Assembly (NCBI GenBank): GCA_910585655.1
Contig: CAJUFW010000049.1
Coordinates: 1 to 19,431 of the forward strand
DNA from: an uncultured Lachnospiraceae bacterium
GTDB taxonomy: Bacteria; Bacillota_A; Clostridia; Lachnospirales; Lachnospiraceae
Length of the DNA stretch: 19,431 nucleotides
Direction of reading: 5' to 3'
Positions 1 to 6,627 of the stretch are shown one piece after another (position 1 is the stretch's first letter; each line of letters begins with the position of its first letter). The translations under genes were made by a program, and so were the position numbers. The notes beneath the pieces were generated by a model. It had not been told where the DNA came from and made no database searches. It saw only the letters and a list, made by a program, of their open reading frames with translations.

Positions 1-33
1 TGACTGGAGTTCAGACGTGTGCTCTTCCGATCT
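1..33. other. Illumina adapter remnant (not genomic)
   Basis: The first 33 bases match the 3' end of the Illumina TruSeq read-2/index adapter, finishing with the diagnostic GTGCTCTTCCGATCT. Genomic sequence begins at about base 34. The adapter supplies an artificial GTG at 19 in frame with the following gene, so any start called there is false. This marks a raw contig end. Confidence 0.97.
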
Positions 34-330
34 CGGCTGAGCTTTGAAACCTTTTTTATCAATATTTACGGAAATGTTCTGGCGTTCATGCCATTTGGGT
101 TTTTGCTGCCGGTAATCAGCCGGAAAGATAGGCGATTTTGGTCGATATTCCTGTTATCGGTAGCATTAACCCTCACACTGGAAACTACGCAGCTTATTTT
201 GCAGGTAGGTTGCTTTGACGTGGACGATATGATTCTAAATACAGCAGGAGGCGTGCTGGGATACTGGATTTATAAACTTTCCCATAAACTATTCCAAAAA
301 ATAGAAAAATCCTGGAATCTGCGGAACTAG
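34..330 (+). CDS. VanZ-family membrane protein, 5' truncated
   Basis: This is the C-terminal 98 residues of a VanZ-like protein; the true start lies outside the window. Numbering from base 34, the family pattern is clear: a hydrophobic segment with N14 and the M-P-F-G-F motif near residues 19-23, a second membrane segment at about 36-50, then E50, Q53, the D62/D65 acidic pair and N69-T70-A71-G72-G73 leading into a last hydrophobic stretch at about 72-82. VanZ of Tn1546 gives low-level teicoplanin resistance by an unclear mechanism, but VanZ-like proteins are widespread and mostly uncharacterised. The neighbouring VanR/VanS-like pair makes an envelope-related role plausible, though a terminator and about 900 bases lie between them. 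The five codons before R1 are adapter. Confidence 0.85.
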   Translation, partial: RLSFETFFINIYGNVLAFMPFGFLLPVISRKDRRFWSIFLLSVALTLTLETTQLILQVGCFDVDDMILNTAGGVLGYWIYKLSHKLFQKIEKSWNLRN

Positions 331-438
331 GCTAAACAGCAGATTCCATAGAAAGACACAGCTAGATTTGCAGACATGTGTCTTTATGGCTGAAAATCTA
401 GCTAAGGAGAGTGTCTGGAGATGGAATCTGCGGAACTA
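313..438. repeat. 17-bp direct repeat flanking an intergenic gap
   Basis: The 17-bp sequence TGGAATCTGCGGAACTA occurs exactly at 313-329, across the last codons of the VanZ-like gene, and again at 422-438, just before the ribosome binding site of the next gene. The copies start 109 bases apart. The first 10 bases of copy one (313-322) also pair perfectly with GCAGATTCCA at 339-348, giving a hairpin with a 16-base loop; the same segment could pair with copy two instead. The repeat could be the scar of a small duplication or insertion, or part of an RNA switch. No T-run follows the hairpin, so it is not a typical terminator. Confidence 0.7.
354..403. repeat. Nested inverted repeats between VanZ-like gene and small membrane gene
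   Basis: AGCTAGATTT (360-369) is the exact reverse complement of AAATCTAGCT (394-403), and an inner dyad AGACA-TG-TGTCT sits at 372-383. AGACACA (354-360) can alternatively pair with TGTGTCT (377-383). The leader of the 457-798 gene can therefore fold in more than one way. No known riboswitch class was recognised, and function is unknown. Confidence 0.5.
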
Positions 439-456
439 TAAATAAGGAGGAAATCA

Positions 457-798
457 ATGGCATTGAGGTGGAGAAGGAAAAAGCAGGAGGAGCCGGAGGT
501 ACAGTTTACGGATAAAATAAGACCTAAAAAGGGAATTTTTTCTATTTGTCTGGCACTACTTTGTTTTGGCTTAATGATTGCGATGATTGTCCTGTCTGCC
601 ATGGAGGGCGGAGAGGGCGGCTGGTATCTGGGGGCAGGTGGAATGGCTGCTCTGTTTTTGTCCGTGATTGGTTTTATCTTGGCAGTACGCTGCTTTCGTA
701 TGGAAAATATTTATTATGGTCTGCCGTTAGGTGGAGCGTTTTTAAATGGTGTGCTGTTGTTAGGCTGTCTGGTTTTTTATGTTTTGGGAGTGGGCTGA
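457..798 (+). CDS. Small three-pass membrane protein, unknown function
   Basis: The 113-aa product has a basic, charged cytoplasmic N-terminus (residues 1-25, rich in R, K and E) followed by three hydrophobic segments at about 26-48, 56-78 and 88-111, ending almost at the membrane. The start ATG is preceded by a strong AAGGAGG at 444-450, which supports it as real; an overlapping 109-aa frame from 546 lacks such a signal. The size and pattern resemble the small uncharacterised membrane proteins annotated as DUF6142 in Lachnospiraceae, but I recognise this only by general resemblance. No enzyme motif is visible. It follows the VanZ-like gene on the same strand and may share its transcript; two terminator-like structures lie downstream. 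Confidence 0.75.
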   Translation: MALRWRRKKQEEPEVQFTDKIRPKKGIFSICLALLCFGLMIAMIVLSAMEGGEGGWYLGAGGMAALFLSVIGFILAVRCFRMENIYYGLPLGGAFLNGVLLLGCLVFYVLGVG

Positions 799-838
799 TG
801 GGATGTCAGAACGTGTCCTTCCAGATAAAAAGAGGAGT

Positions 839-865
839 GGCCAAGCAGCAGGGAACTACTTGGCC
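839..865 (+). terminator. Weak hairpin after the small membrane gene
   Basis: GGCCAAG (839-845) pairs with CTTGGCC (859-865) around a 13-base loop, 40 bases past the stop of the 457-798 gene. The following bases (TTGTAAATG) are only weakly T-rich, so termination would be inefficient; it may act with the stronger hairpin downstream. Confidence 0.4.
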
Positions 866-905
866 TTGTAAATGAAAAAAATAAAATCTATACGAATAAA
901 AGAAA

Positions 906-933
906 TTAACTTAATTGATGAGTTCATTATAAT
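906..933 (+). promoter_or_regulatory. Candidate sigma-A promoter for a short leader or small RNA
   Basis: TTAACT (906-911) and a perfect TATAAT (928-933) are separated by 16 bases. Transcription would start near 940 and run into the strong terminator ending at 1066, giving an RNA of about 125 nt unless termination is bypassed. The -35 matches consensus at only four of six positions. Confidence 0.4.
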
Positions 934-971
934 GGGAAAATGTGAAATAGTCGTGATAAGGAAATGAACAA

Positions 972-993
972 ATTGTAAACATTTCGTTACAAT
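972..993. repeat. ATTGTAA/TTACAAT inverted repeat
   Basis: ATTGTAA (972-978) and TTACAAT (987-993) form a 7-bp dyad with an 8-bp spacer. The half-site core TTGTAA is the same hexamer repeated directly at 1102 and 1113, so this may be another binding site for the same regulator. It lies inside the predicted leader RNA, upstream of the terminator. Confidence 0.4.
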
Positions 994-1015
994 ACCAACA
1001 GAATATTTTTAGGTG

Positions 1016-1066
1016 AGAATCTCGTAGGGGCGCAAAGGAGAACTAGGAAGACGAGATTCTTTTTTT
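1016..1066 (+). terminator. Strong intrinsic terminator upstream of the two-component operon
   Basis: AGAATCTCGT (1016-1025) pairs perfectly with ACGAGATTCT (1051-1060), followed immediately by a run of seven T (1060-1066). The 25-base loop is unusually long and purine-rich, with an SD-like AAAGGAG and little internal pairing. It ends transcription from upstream or from the 906-933 promoter and insulates the operon starting at 1228; attenuation is possible. Confidence 0.85.
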
Positions 1067-1101
1067 ACGACTCTATCTGGAACGTTCTGGAATTTAGTAT
1101 T

Positions 1102-1142
1102 TTGTAAGGTTATTGTAAGGACTTGTATTCTGAGCTTATGAT
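1102..1142 (+). promoter_or_regulatory. Operon promoter with 11-bp-phased TTGTAAGG direct repeat
   Basis: TTGTAAGG occurs exactly at 1102-1109 and 1113-1120, one helical turn (11 bp) apart, the arrangement bound by OmpR/PhoB-family dimers; on the other strand it reads TTACAA twice, similar to Bacillus PhoP boxes. The second copy doubles as the -35 (TTGTAA, 1113-1118), with -10 TATGAT at 1137-1142 after an 18-bp spacer. Transcription would begin near 1149, about 80 bases before the response regulator. Autoregulation by that regulator is inferred. Confidence 0.6.
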
Positions 1143-1227
1143 AGAATAAGGATAGAAACGGTTTACACCTCGAACCTTTTATAATGGGAGATTTTGTTTT
1201 TGGTAAGGATTTGAAAGGATTTTATTT

Positions 1228-1935
1228 ATGAAAGAAACAGGTAAAATATTAGTGGTGGACGACGATCGGGAAATTGCGGATCTGGTGGAGATCCATCTGG
1301 TAAGCGACGGTTTTGAAGTACGGAAGGCAAACAATGCCAAAGAAGGGTTAGAGATTTTAGAAAGAGAAAAAGATATTAACCTGGCGATTTTGGATATTAT
1401 GATGCCGGGGATGGACGGTCTTACGATGTGTAAAAAGCTTCGGGAAACCAGCGCTATTCCAATCATTATGCTTAGCGCCAAGTCTACGGATTTGGATAAG
1501 ATCATTGGGCTTAGCACCGGGGCAGACGATTATGTGATTAAGCCGTTTAATCCACTAGAGCTGACGGCGCGGGTGAAATCCCAGCTTCGTCGCTTTACCC
1601 AGTTAAATCCAAGCGCGGCTTCGGACTACCAGGAGAAGGAAGTAGAGGTGGGACTGCTGCGTATCAATAAAGAAACGCATATGGTCGTAGCGTATGATAA
1701 GGATGTTAAGCTGACGCCGATTGAGTTTGATATTCTCTATTTGCTGGCGACCAATCCGGGACGGGTGTTTAGCACAGATGAGATCTTTGAGCGGGTATGG
1801 AATGAAAAGATGTTTGAGGCAAATAATACCGTTATGGTGCATATTAGAAGGCTTCGGGAAAAAATCGAAATGGATTCCCGGAATGCGCAGATTATAAAAA
1901 CAGTCTGGGGAGTTGGATATAAGATTGAGAAATAA
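1228..1935 (+). CDS. VanR-like OmpR-family response regulator
   Basis: The 235-aa product is a full-length OmpR/PhoB-family transcription factor. The N-terminal receiver domain (about 5-120) has the acidic pair D11/D12, phosphoacceptor D56 in the LDIMMPG motif, switch S83, Y102 and conserved K105. The C-terminal winged-helix DNA-binding domain (about 140-233) ends in KTVWGVGYKIEK, nearly the same ending as enterococcal VanR, and receiver stretches such as EIADLVE and GADDY-KPF-PLEL also match VanR. The ATG has GAAAGGA 8 bases upstream. It overlaps or abuts the kinase gene, so the two are translated together. Resemblance to VanR is at family level; VanR-like regulators are common in Clostridia without glycopeptide resistance. 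Likely target: its own promoter at 1102-1142 and hence the operon downstream. Confidence 0.95.
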   Translation: MKETGKILVVDDDREIADLVEIHLVSDGFEVRKANNAKEGLEILEREKDINLAILDIMMPGMDGLTMCKKLRETSAIPIIMLSAKSTDLDKIIGLSTGADDYVIKPFNPLELTARVKSQLRRFTQLNPSAASDYQEKEVEVGLLRINKETHMVVAYDKDVKLTPIEFDILYLLATNPGRVFSTDEIFERVWNEKMFEANNTVMVHIRRLREKIEMDSRNAQIIKTVWGVGYKIEK

Positions 1936-3217
1936 GGTATGGCACAGCTTTCGGATGGAGATTATTCTTTATGCGCTGACAAGTATGTTGTTTTCCGTCA
2001 TTACCGTAATCGTTATTTTCCTGGGGATTTATCTGCTGACGCAGGGGAGCCAGGAGGAACAGCGCTGGAAAAAGGAGCAGGAAAAGCTGCTTTGGGAACT
2101 GGAGCGGTATAACATGAGCCAAAATCAGACGGGAAATGTAGCGTCCGATCAGACGGAGGGCAAGACACAAAGCGAAAATCAACTGATCGAAAAGGAAGAA
2201 AATACACACCGGCTTTATTATGAGGAACCCAAGTTATTGATTCGAGGCTGGCTGGTGGGTGCGATTTTGTTGACGTTGTTTTTGTTTATCATTTATTTCC
2301 TGCTTCTGACAGAAAAATTTTCCCGGTATCTCAATGAAATTACCGATGGAATACAGGAGATTTCGGCAGGGAATTTCGATGTAGAGTTTAGCGTTCGGCA
2401 CGAGGACGAATTATCAATGATTGCCGAGGGTTTAAATAAAATGCTGGGCGATATCCGCTTTATGATGGAAAACGAACGGAACCAGGAATATTCCAAAAAT
2501 GAGCTGATTACGAACGTGGCGCACGATTTAAGAACGCCGCTGACTTCTATTATCGGTTATTTAGGGTTGGTGACAGGAAGACAGGATCTGGATGCTGAGA
2601 CGAAGAAGCATTATGTGGAGATTGCGTATGATAAATCCAAACGGCTGGAAGGATTGATTGAAAGCCTGTTTTCTTTTACGAAGGTAAGCTTCGGGCAGAT
2701 TACGCTTCACAAAAGCACCGTGGATTTGGTGAAGCTGACGGAACAGCTTTTGGAGGAGTTTTATCCGACGATTGAGGAAGCCGGTCTGGAGACGGAATTT
2801 CTTTCCTCCGAGAAGCAGATTTTGCGGGAAGTGGACGGAGATTTGATGGCGCGGGCGGTGGCAAATCTGATTTCTAATGCGATCAAATATGGGCGCGACG
2901 GCAAACTGCTGAAAGTAGAAGTGAAACGAACGCCGATTGCCTCTAAGCTAATGGTTACGAATTTTGGCAGAATGATACCAGAGGCGGATTTGGAGCATAT
3001 TTTTGATAAATTTTACCGGGTAGAGTCCTCCCGTTCAACCGATACCGGCGGTACGGGGCTGGGGCTGGCGATTACCCGCAACATTGTGCGGATGCATAAC
3101 GGAACCGTTCATGCCAAAAGCGATCCGGCAGGGACGGTGTTTACCGTGACATTATATGACCACCCGGAAGACAATCCGGAGGCGCAGGGAGATGAGGATG
3201 ATGAAAAAGAGAAATAG
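1913..3217 (+). CDS. VanS-like sensor histidine kinase
   Basis: This is a membrane histidine kinase of up to 434 aa. In that numbering: TM1 at about 15-43, an extracellular loop of only about 65 polar residues, TM2 at about 110-134, a HAMP linker to about 185, HisKA with phosphorylated H204 in NVAHDLRTPLTS, and an HATPase domain with N-box N322 and G2 box DTGGTGLGLA (377-386). As in VanS, the G1 position lacks the classic DxG and reads VTNFGRMIP. The tail is acidic (421-434). The start is uncertain: TTG at 1913, TTG at 1925, or ATG at 1955; a GGGGAG at 1907-1912 suits TTG 1925 best, and all but the last overlap the regulator gene. The small loop suggests sensing a wall or membrane ligand directly. 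It would phosphorylate the upstream regulator. The 3' end overlaps the next gene. Confidence 0.93.
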   Translation: MDIRLRNKVWHSFRMEIILYALTSMLFSVITVIVIFLGIYLLTQGSQEEQRWKKEQEKLLWELERYNMSQNQTGNVASDQTEGKTQSENQLIEKEENTHRLYYEEPKLLIRGWLVGAILLTLFLFIIYFLLLTEKFSRYLNEITDGIQEISAGNFDVEFSVRHEDELSMIAEGLNKMLGDIRFMMENERNQEYSKNELITNVAHDLRTPLTSIIGYLGLVTGRQDLDAETKKHYVEIAYDKSKRLEGLIESLFSFTKVSFGQITLHKSTVDLVKLTEQLLEEFYPTIEEAGLETEFLSSEKQILREVDGDLMARAVANLISNAIKYGRDGKLLKVEVKRTPIASKLMVTNFGRMIPEADLEHIFDKFYRVESSRSTDTGGTGLGLAITRNIVRMHNGTVHAKSDPAGTVFTVTLYDHPEDNPEAQGDEDDEKEK

Positions 3218-5681
3218 GGCAAGAAGGGCAATGATGGCAGCGTGCCTGCTGCTGGTGCTGGTATGTCCGTTGCTGCTGCAGGGAACTGGTCTTACAGTGG
3301 CGGCTCAGACGGAAAAAAAGGGATTTGAATTGTCGGTGGAACTGGGTTATGGAGGAGAATATGCTTCTTCCAGAAGAGTTCCGATTCATGTATTGGTGAC
3401 AAACTACACGAATGATTTTGTCGGTACTGCGGAGGTGCTTTATGCAGACGGCAGCGGAGAAATCATCAATTATAAGCAGGATTTGGTGCTGGCAGCCGGA
3501 GAGTCAAAGGAACTGATTTTTTATATTAAGCTGCCGATGGGAGAATCCATTATGACAGCCAGGCTGGTTGATCGTAACGGTAAAGTGCAGGGAGCAATCA
3601 GCCAGGATTTGGATGGAGGAAAATTTAACGGAAATATGATGATAGGCGTGCTGTCCGATCAGGAAGCAGGATCTTATCTAAATGGTTCCGACGGGGGAGT
3701 AGGCAGTGTAGAGCTTCGTCCGGAGGACATTACCAGTGCGGCAGATATGGGGATGTTGGACGTGGTGCTGGTCAATCAGTTCGACTTAGACAGACTGGAG
3801 GCATCACAGATAGCAGGATTAGAGGAATGGGTCAGACAAGGCGGGACTCTGGTACTCGGTACGGGGAGCTACTATAATCAGACGCTTTCTGTATTTTCCG
3901 AGGAATTTCTTTCCGGCAAGGTAGGGGACCTAAAGAAGATAGCATATCGTTACCGGGAGGAGGAAGAACTTGAAACACCGGAAGATACAGGAGAGGACGC
4001 AGAAGAGGATGCAGAAGCTGATTCTAATGAAGAGACTTTGGCGCCGCTTTCCGAGGAAACTTTGACGTATTGTTCGCTGACGCTGACGGATGCGGTGTCG
4101 GTCTTTGAAATAGAAGGGGAAACCATACTTTGGAAGGTGCCGAGAGAAAATGGCGCGGTATTGGTATCCGCGATTGATTTGCAGCTTCCATCCTGGCTGC
4201 AGCTTTCTTTAGGAAAAGAGTTATATCAGGTGATATCACGTAATTTAAGCGCCGAGCGGTCAAGACGGATACAGGAGGAGCAGGACGGAACCGGTATTTA
4301 TCAGGTGGAAAATGCACTGGGTCAGAGCAACGGAGCGAATATGCCTAAAATTTCTGTCTACGTGCTGGTGCTTTGTCTTTATGTCCTGTTGGTAGGACCG
4401 GTGCTGTATTTGGTATTACGTAAGCTTGACAAACGGCATTATATGTGGCTGGCTGTTCCGGCAGTTTCCTTGGTTTTTACCGGAATTGTTTTCTTGTTAG
4501 GAACACCGACAAGAATCCGTGAGCCATATATGTCCTATGTTTCATACTTGGATTATGGTACAGAGGAGCCTTTGGAGAGAACCTTTTTCCAGTTGACCGC
4601 GCCGTATAACCGAACTTATGACGTCATGGTAGAGAAGGATTATCAGATAGCTCAGCTCCGAAGCTGGGGATATCGTGATTATGCGACGGGAACCATTTTA
4701 TCCAAATATGATATTGGTATCCGAAAGTATGAAAACGGTACAGACATCGAGCTGAATAACCCGTCGGCATTTGAACGTTTTACCTTTATTGCAGAGGGAA
4801 GCGCTAAAAAAAGCGGAAGTTATGAGGCAGAAGTTGAGATAACCGAGGAGGGGCAAGTAGTTGGCAGCTTTACAAACCGCCTGGGCTATGACCTGGAAAA
4901 AGTGATACTGATGCACTCTGGTTCTATGTTTGCCGTAGGAGACGTAGCAGACGGGGAAACGGTAGAACTGGATGGGATAACGATGGATAAGATGATTGTA
5001 AATAACTATTCGAGTATCTATAACAATGACTTTTTGGAACGTATGTTTGATTATGATTATTACCGACAGCCAGAGAAAGCAAGAAAATATTTTGCTTTGG
5101 CGCATTACTTGTCCAATTATGGATATCTGCGCCGGATGGAGACCTTTTTTATAGGGATTTCTGCCGAAGGAACAGAGGAAACCCTGACAGCCGGAAGCGA
5201 AATAGAAAATTTTGGTGTCACCGTGCCGATTCTGCCAGTAGAAAATATAGTCGGAAATGCTTATGAATACAGTATTGACGGTTATTATACAGGGCTGTTA
5301 GAGGGAGACGGCTATGAACTCCCATGGAACCGTTATATGAATGAACCTCTGCTCGTTTGTGAGTATACATTTACGGACATGGAAACCATGCCGCCAAAAG
5401 CTATTTTGTATTCGGCTCTTTATAACAATGAGTTGCAGGGAGAAAGCTATGATTATTTCCCAGGTACTATTTCGTTCCTGAACCGGGATACCGGAGAATA
5501 TGATTTGATCTTTACCGGAGGAATTGAGGGGGCTTGTACGGATTTGACGCCTTATTTGTTAGACGGAAGACTGATCGTCCGCTATGAGGTGGAATCGGAT
5601 CTGCTTTATGAAAACTATAACAATCTGGTCATTCCGGTGTTGTCTATGACAAGGGAGGTGTCGGCAGATGGTACAAATTGA
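3198..5681 (+). CDS. Large extracytoplasmic membrane protein of the MoxR/ABC operon
   Basis: I place the start at ATG 3198 (827 aa) because AGGGAG at 3186-3191 is well spaced; ATG 3201 is nearly as good, while the longer frame from 3156 would lack a ribosome site and spoil the signal peptide. Residues 1-40 form a classic signal sequence (basic start, hydrophobic run, AAQT cleavage region). About 50-120 look like a beta-sandwich; about 186-250 resemble the glutamine-amidotransferase-like fold seen in BatA-type proteins (DVVLVNQF, then WVRQGGTLVLG) with no obvious catalytic Cys. A very acidic insert lies at about 253-290. Two TM helices (385-407, 416-438) bracket a short basic loop, and the last 390 residues should lie outside. 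It overlaps both neighbours. Function unknown; its position before the ABC pair suggests an extracellular partner of that transporter. Confidence 0.85.
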   Translation: MMKKRNRARRAMMAACLLLVLVCPLLLQGTGLTVAAQTEKKGFELSVELGYGGEYASSRRVPIHVLVTNYTNDFVGTAEVLYADGSGEIINYKQDLVLAAGESKELIFYIKLPMGESIMTARLVDRNGKVQGAISQDLDGGKFNGNMMIGVLSDQEAGSYLNGSDGGVGSVELRPEDITSAADMGMLDVVLVNQFDLDRLEASQIAGLEEWVRQGGTLVLGTGSYYNQTLSVFSEEFLSGKVGDLKKIAYRYREEEELETPEDTGEDAEEDAEADSNEETLAPLSEETLTYCSLTLTDAVSVFEIEGETILWKVPRENGAVLVSAIDLQLPSWLQLSLGKELYQVISRNLSAERSRRIQEEQDGTGIYQVENALGQSNGANMPKISVYVLVLCLYVLLVGPVLYLVLRKLDKRHYMWLAVPAVSLVFTGIVFLLGTPTRIREPYMSYVSYLDYGTEEPLERTFFQLTAPYNRTYDVMVEKDYQIAQLRSWGYRDYATGTILSKYDIGIRKYENGTDIELNNPSAFERFTFIAEGSAKKSGSYEAEVEITEEGQVVGSFTNRLGYDLEKVILMHSGSMFAVGDVADGETVELDGITMDKMIVNNYSSIYNNDFLERMFDYDYYRQPEKARKYFALAHYLSNYGYLRRMETFFIGISAEGTEETLTAGSEIENFGVTVPILPVENIVGNAYEYSIDGYYTGLLEGDGYELPWNRYMNEPLLVCEYTFTDMETMPPKAILYSALYNNELQGESYDYFPGTISFLNRDTGEYDLIFTGGIEGACTDLTPYLLDGRLIVRYEVESDLLYENYNNLVIPVLSMTREVSADGTN

Positions 5682-6627
5682 TCGGTTATGTAAAAGCTAT
5701 GGGAGCTTTCGAGCCTTAGACGAACTGAATTTAAGCATTGAAAAAGGAGAACTGTTTGGATTTGTAGGACCGAACGGAGCAGGAAAGACAACGACCATGC
5801 GGATTATATCCGGTCTGCTGCGGGCGGACTCCGGAACCGTGATGGTAGGAGGAATTGATGCAAGGCGGGATACCAGGCATTTAAAAGAAAAGATTGGATA
5901 TATGCCGGATTTTTTCGGGGTGTATGATAATCTAAAGGCATTGGAATATATGGAGTTTTTTGCCTCAATTTATGGAATTGAGGGACGGGAAGCCAGGAAG
6001 CTGTGCCTGGAGCTGATGGATTTGGTCAACCTGGGAGATAAGGCAGATTCCTATGTAGACGGGTTGTCTCGTGGAATGAAGCAGCGTCTTTGTCTGGCGC
6101 GCAGTCTGGTACACAACCCGGAGCTTCTGATTCTAGACGAACCGGCGTCGGGACTTGATCCAAGAGCGCGGTTTGAGATGAAGGGAATTTTACGAAATTT
6201 ATCGGAAATGGGAAAAACGATCATCGTCAGTTCTCATATCCTGCCGGAGCTGGCGGAAATGTGTACGACAATAGGGATTATTGAGCATGGGAAAATGATG
6301 GTGTCCGGGACGGTAAATTCCATTATGGCTGGGGTAAACCGTCAGAATCCGTTGATCATTCGGGTAGTCGGAGAACTGGATACGGCAGTTCGGTTGCTAA
6401 AGGAAAGTCCGATGGTGGAAAATCTTTCTATGTCCGAGCAGGAGCTTTATGTCAGCCTGCAGAAAAACGTTTTGGAAGAAAATCCATTGCAGGAAGAAGA
6501 GAAGGAAGCCGCCCTGCTGACGACTTTGATTCAGGGAGGTGTCCGGATTTCCTCTTATACAAGAGAAAAAGGAAATCTGGAATCCGTTTTTATGCAGATC
6601 ACAGAGGAACAGGAGGGGGAAGAATGA
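5668..6627 (+). CDS. ABC transporter ATP-binding protein (ABC-2 export type)
   Basis: The 319-aa product is the ATPase of an ABC-2-type system, energising the permease encoded next. Walker A is GPNGAGKT (34-41), the signature is LSRGM (133-137), Walker B is LLILDEP (153-159), the D-loop is SGLDP (161-165) and the switch histidine is H190. The Q-loop position reads IGYMPD, so D81 replaces the usual glutamine, a variant I associate with a subset of these export ATPases. Residues from about 215 on form a regulatory tail with acidic, coiled-coil-like sequence. The ATG follows AGGGAGGTG (5652-5660) and overlaps the upstream stop by 14 bases; the 3' end overlaps the permease by ATGA. It should act at the inner face of the membrane; the substrate is unknown. 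Confidence 0.95.
   Translation: MVQIDRLCKSYGSFRALDELNLSIEKGELFGFVGPNGAGKTTTMRIISGLLRADSGTVMVGGIDARRDTRHLKEKIGYMPDFFGVYDNLKALEYMEFFASIYGIEGREARKLCLELMDLVNLGDKADSYVDGLSRGMKQRLCLARSLVHNPELLILDEPASGLDPRARFEMKGILRNLSEMGKTIIVSSHILPELAEMCTTIGIIEHGKMMVSGTVNSIMAGVNRQNPLIIRVVGELDTAVRLLKESPMVENLSMSEQELYVSLQKNVLEENPLQEEEKEAALLTTLIQGGVRISSYTREKGNLESVFMQITEEQEGEE

Larger units (their letters stand above)
799..1227 (+). other. 429-bp regulatory intergenic region
   Basis: No credible protein-coding gene is seen. The region holds, in order: a weak hairpin (839-865), a possible promoter (906-933), an inverted repeat (972-993), a strong intrinsic terminator (1016-1066), a direct-repeat site overlapping a second promoter (1102-1142), and a ribosome binding site GAAAGGA (1213-1219). 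An additional TATAAT at 1180-1185 has no well-spaced -35. The motif TTATAATGGGA occurs twice, at 927-937 and 1179-1189. Confidence 0.7.

Noticed and set aside
313..348. Terminator after the VanZ-like gene
   Set aside because: The 10-bp stem is real but no T-run follows it, and the left arm lies inside the coding sequence.
546..875. 109-aa frame overlapping the small membrane protein
   Set aside because: No ribosome site and Trp/Cys/Gly-rich out-of-frame composition; the 457-798 frame has AAGGAGG and clean TM segments.
1016..1066. Possible riboswitch (preQ1-I or c-di-GMP-I) in the terminator loop
   Set aside because: Isolated matches such as GCGCAAA and AACTAGG occur, but the required stems and conserved core bases of these classes are missing.
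1162..1185. TTTACA (1162-1167) with TATAAT (1180-1185) as operon promoter
   Set aside because: The spacer is only 12 bases, too short for sigma-A; the 1113-1142 pair is better spaced.
3156..3197. Upstream start for the 827-aa surface protein
   Set aside because: The extra 14 residues are Arg-rich, lie in the kinase gene, and lack a ribosome site; starting at 3198 gives a normal signal peptide.
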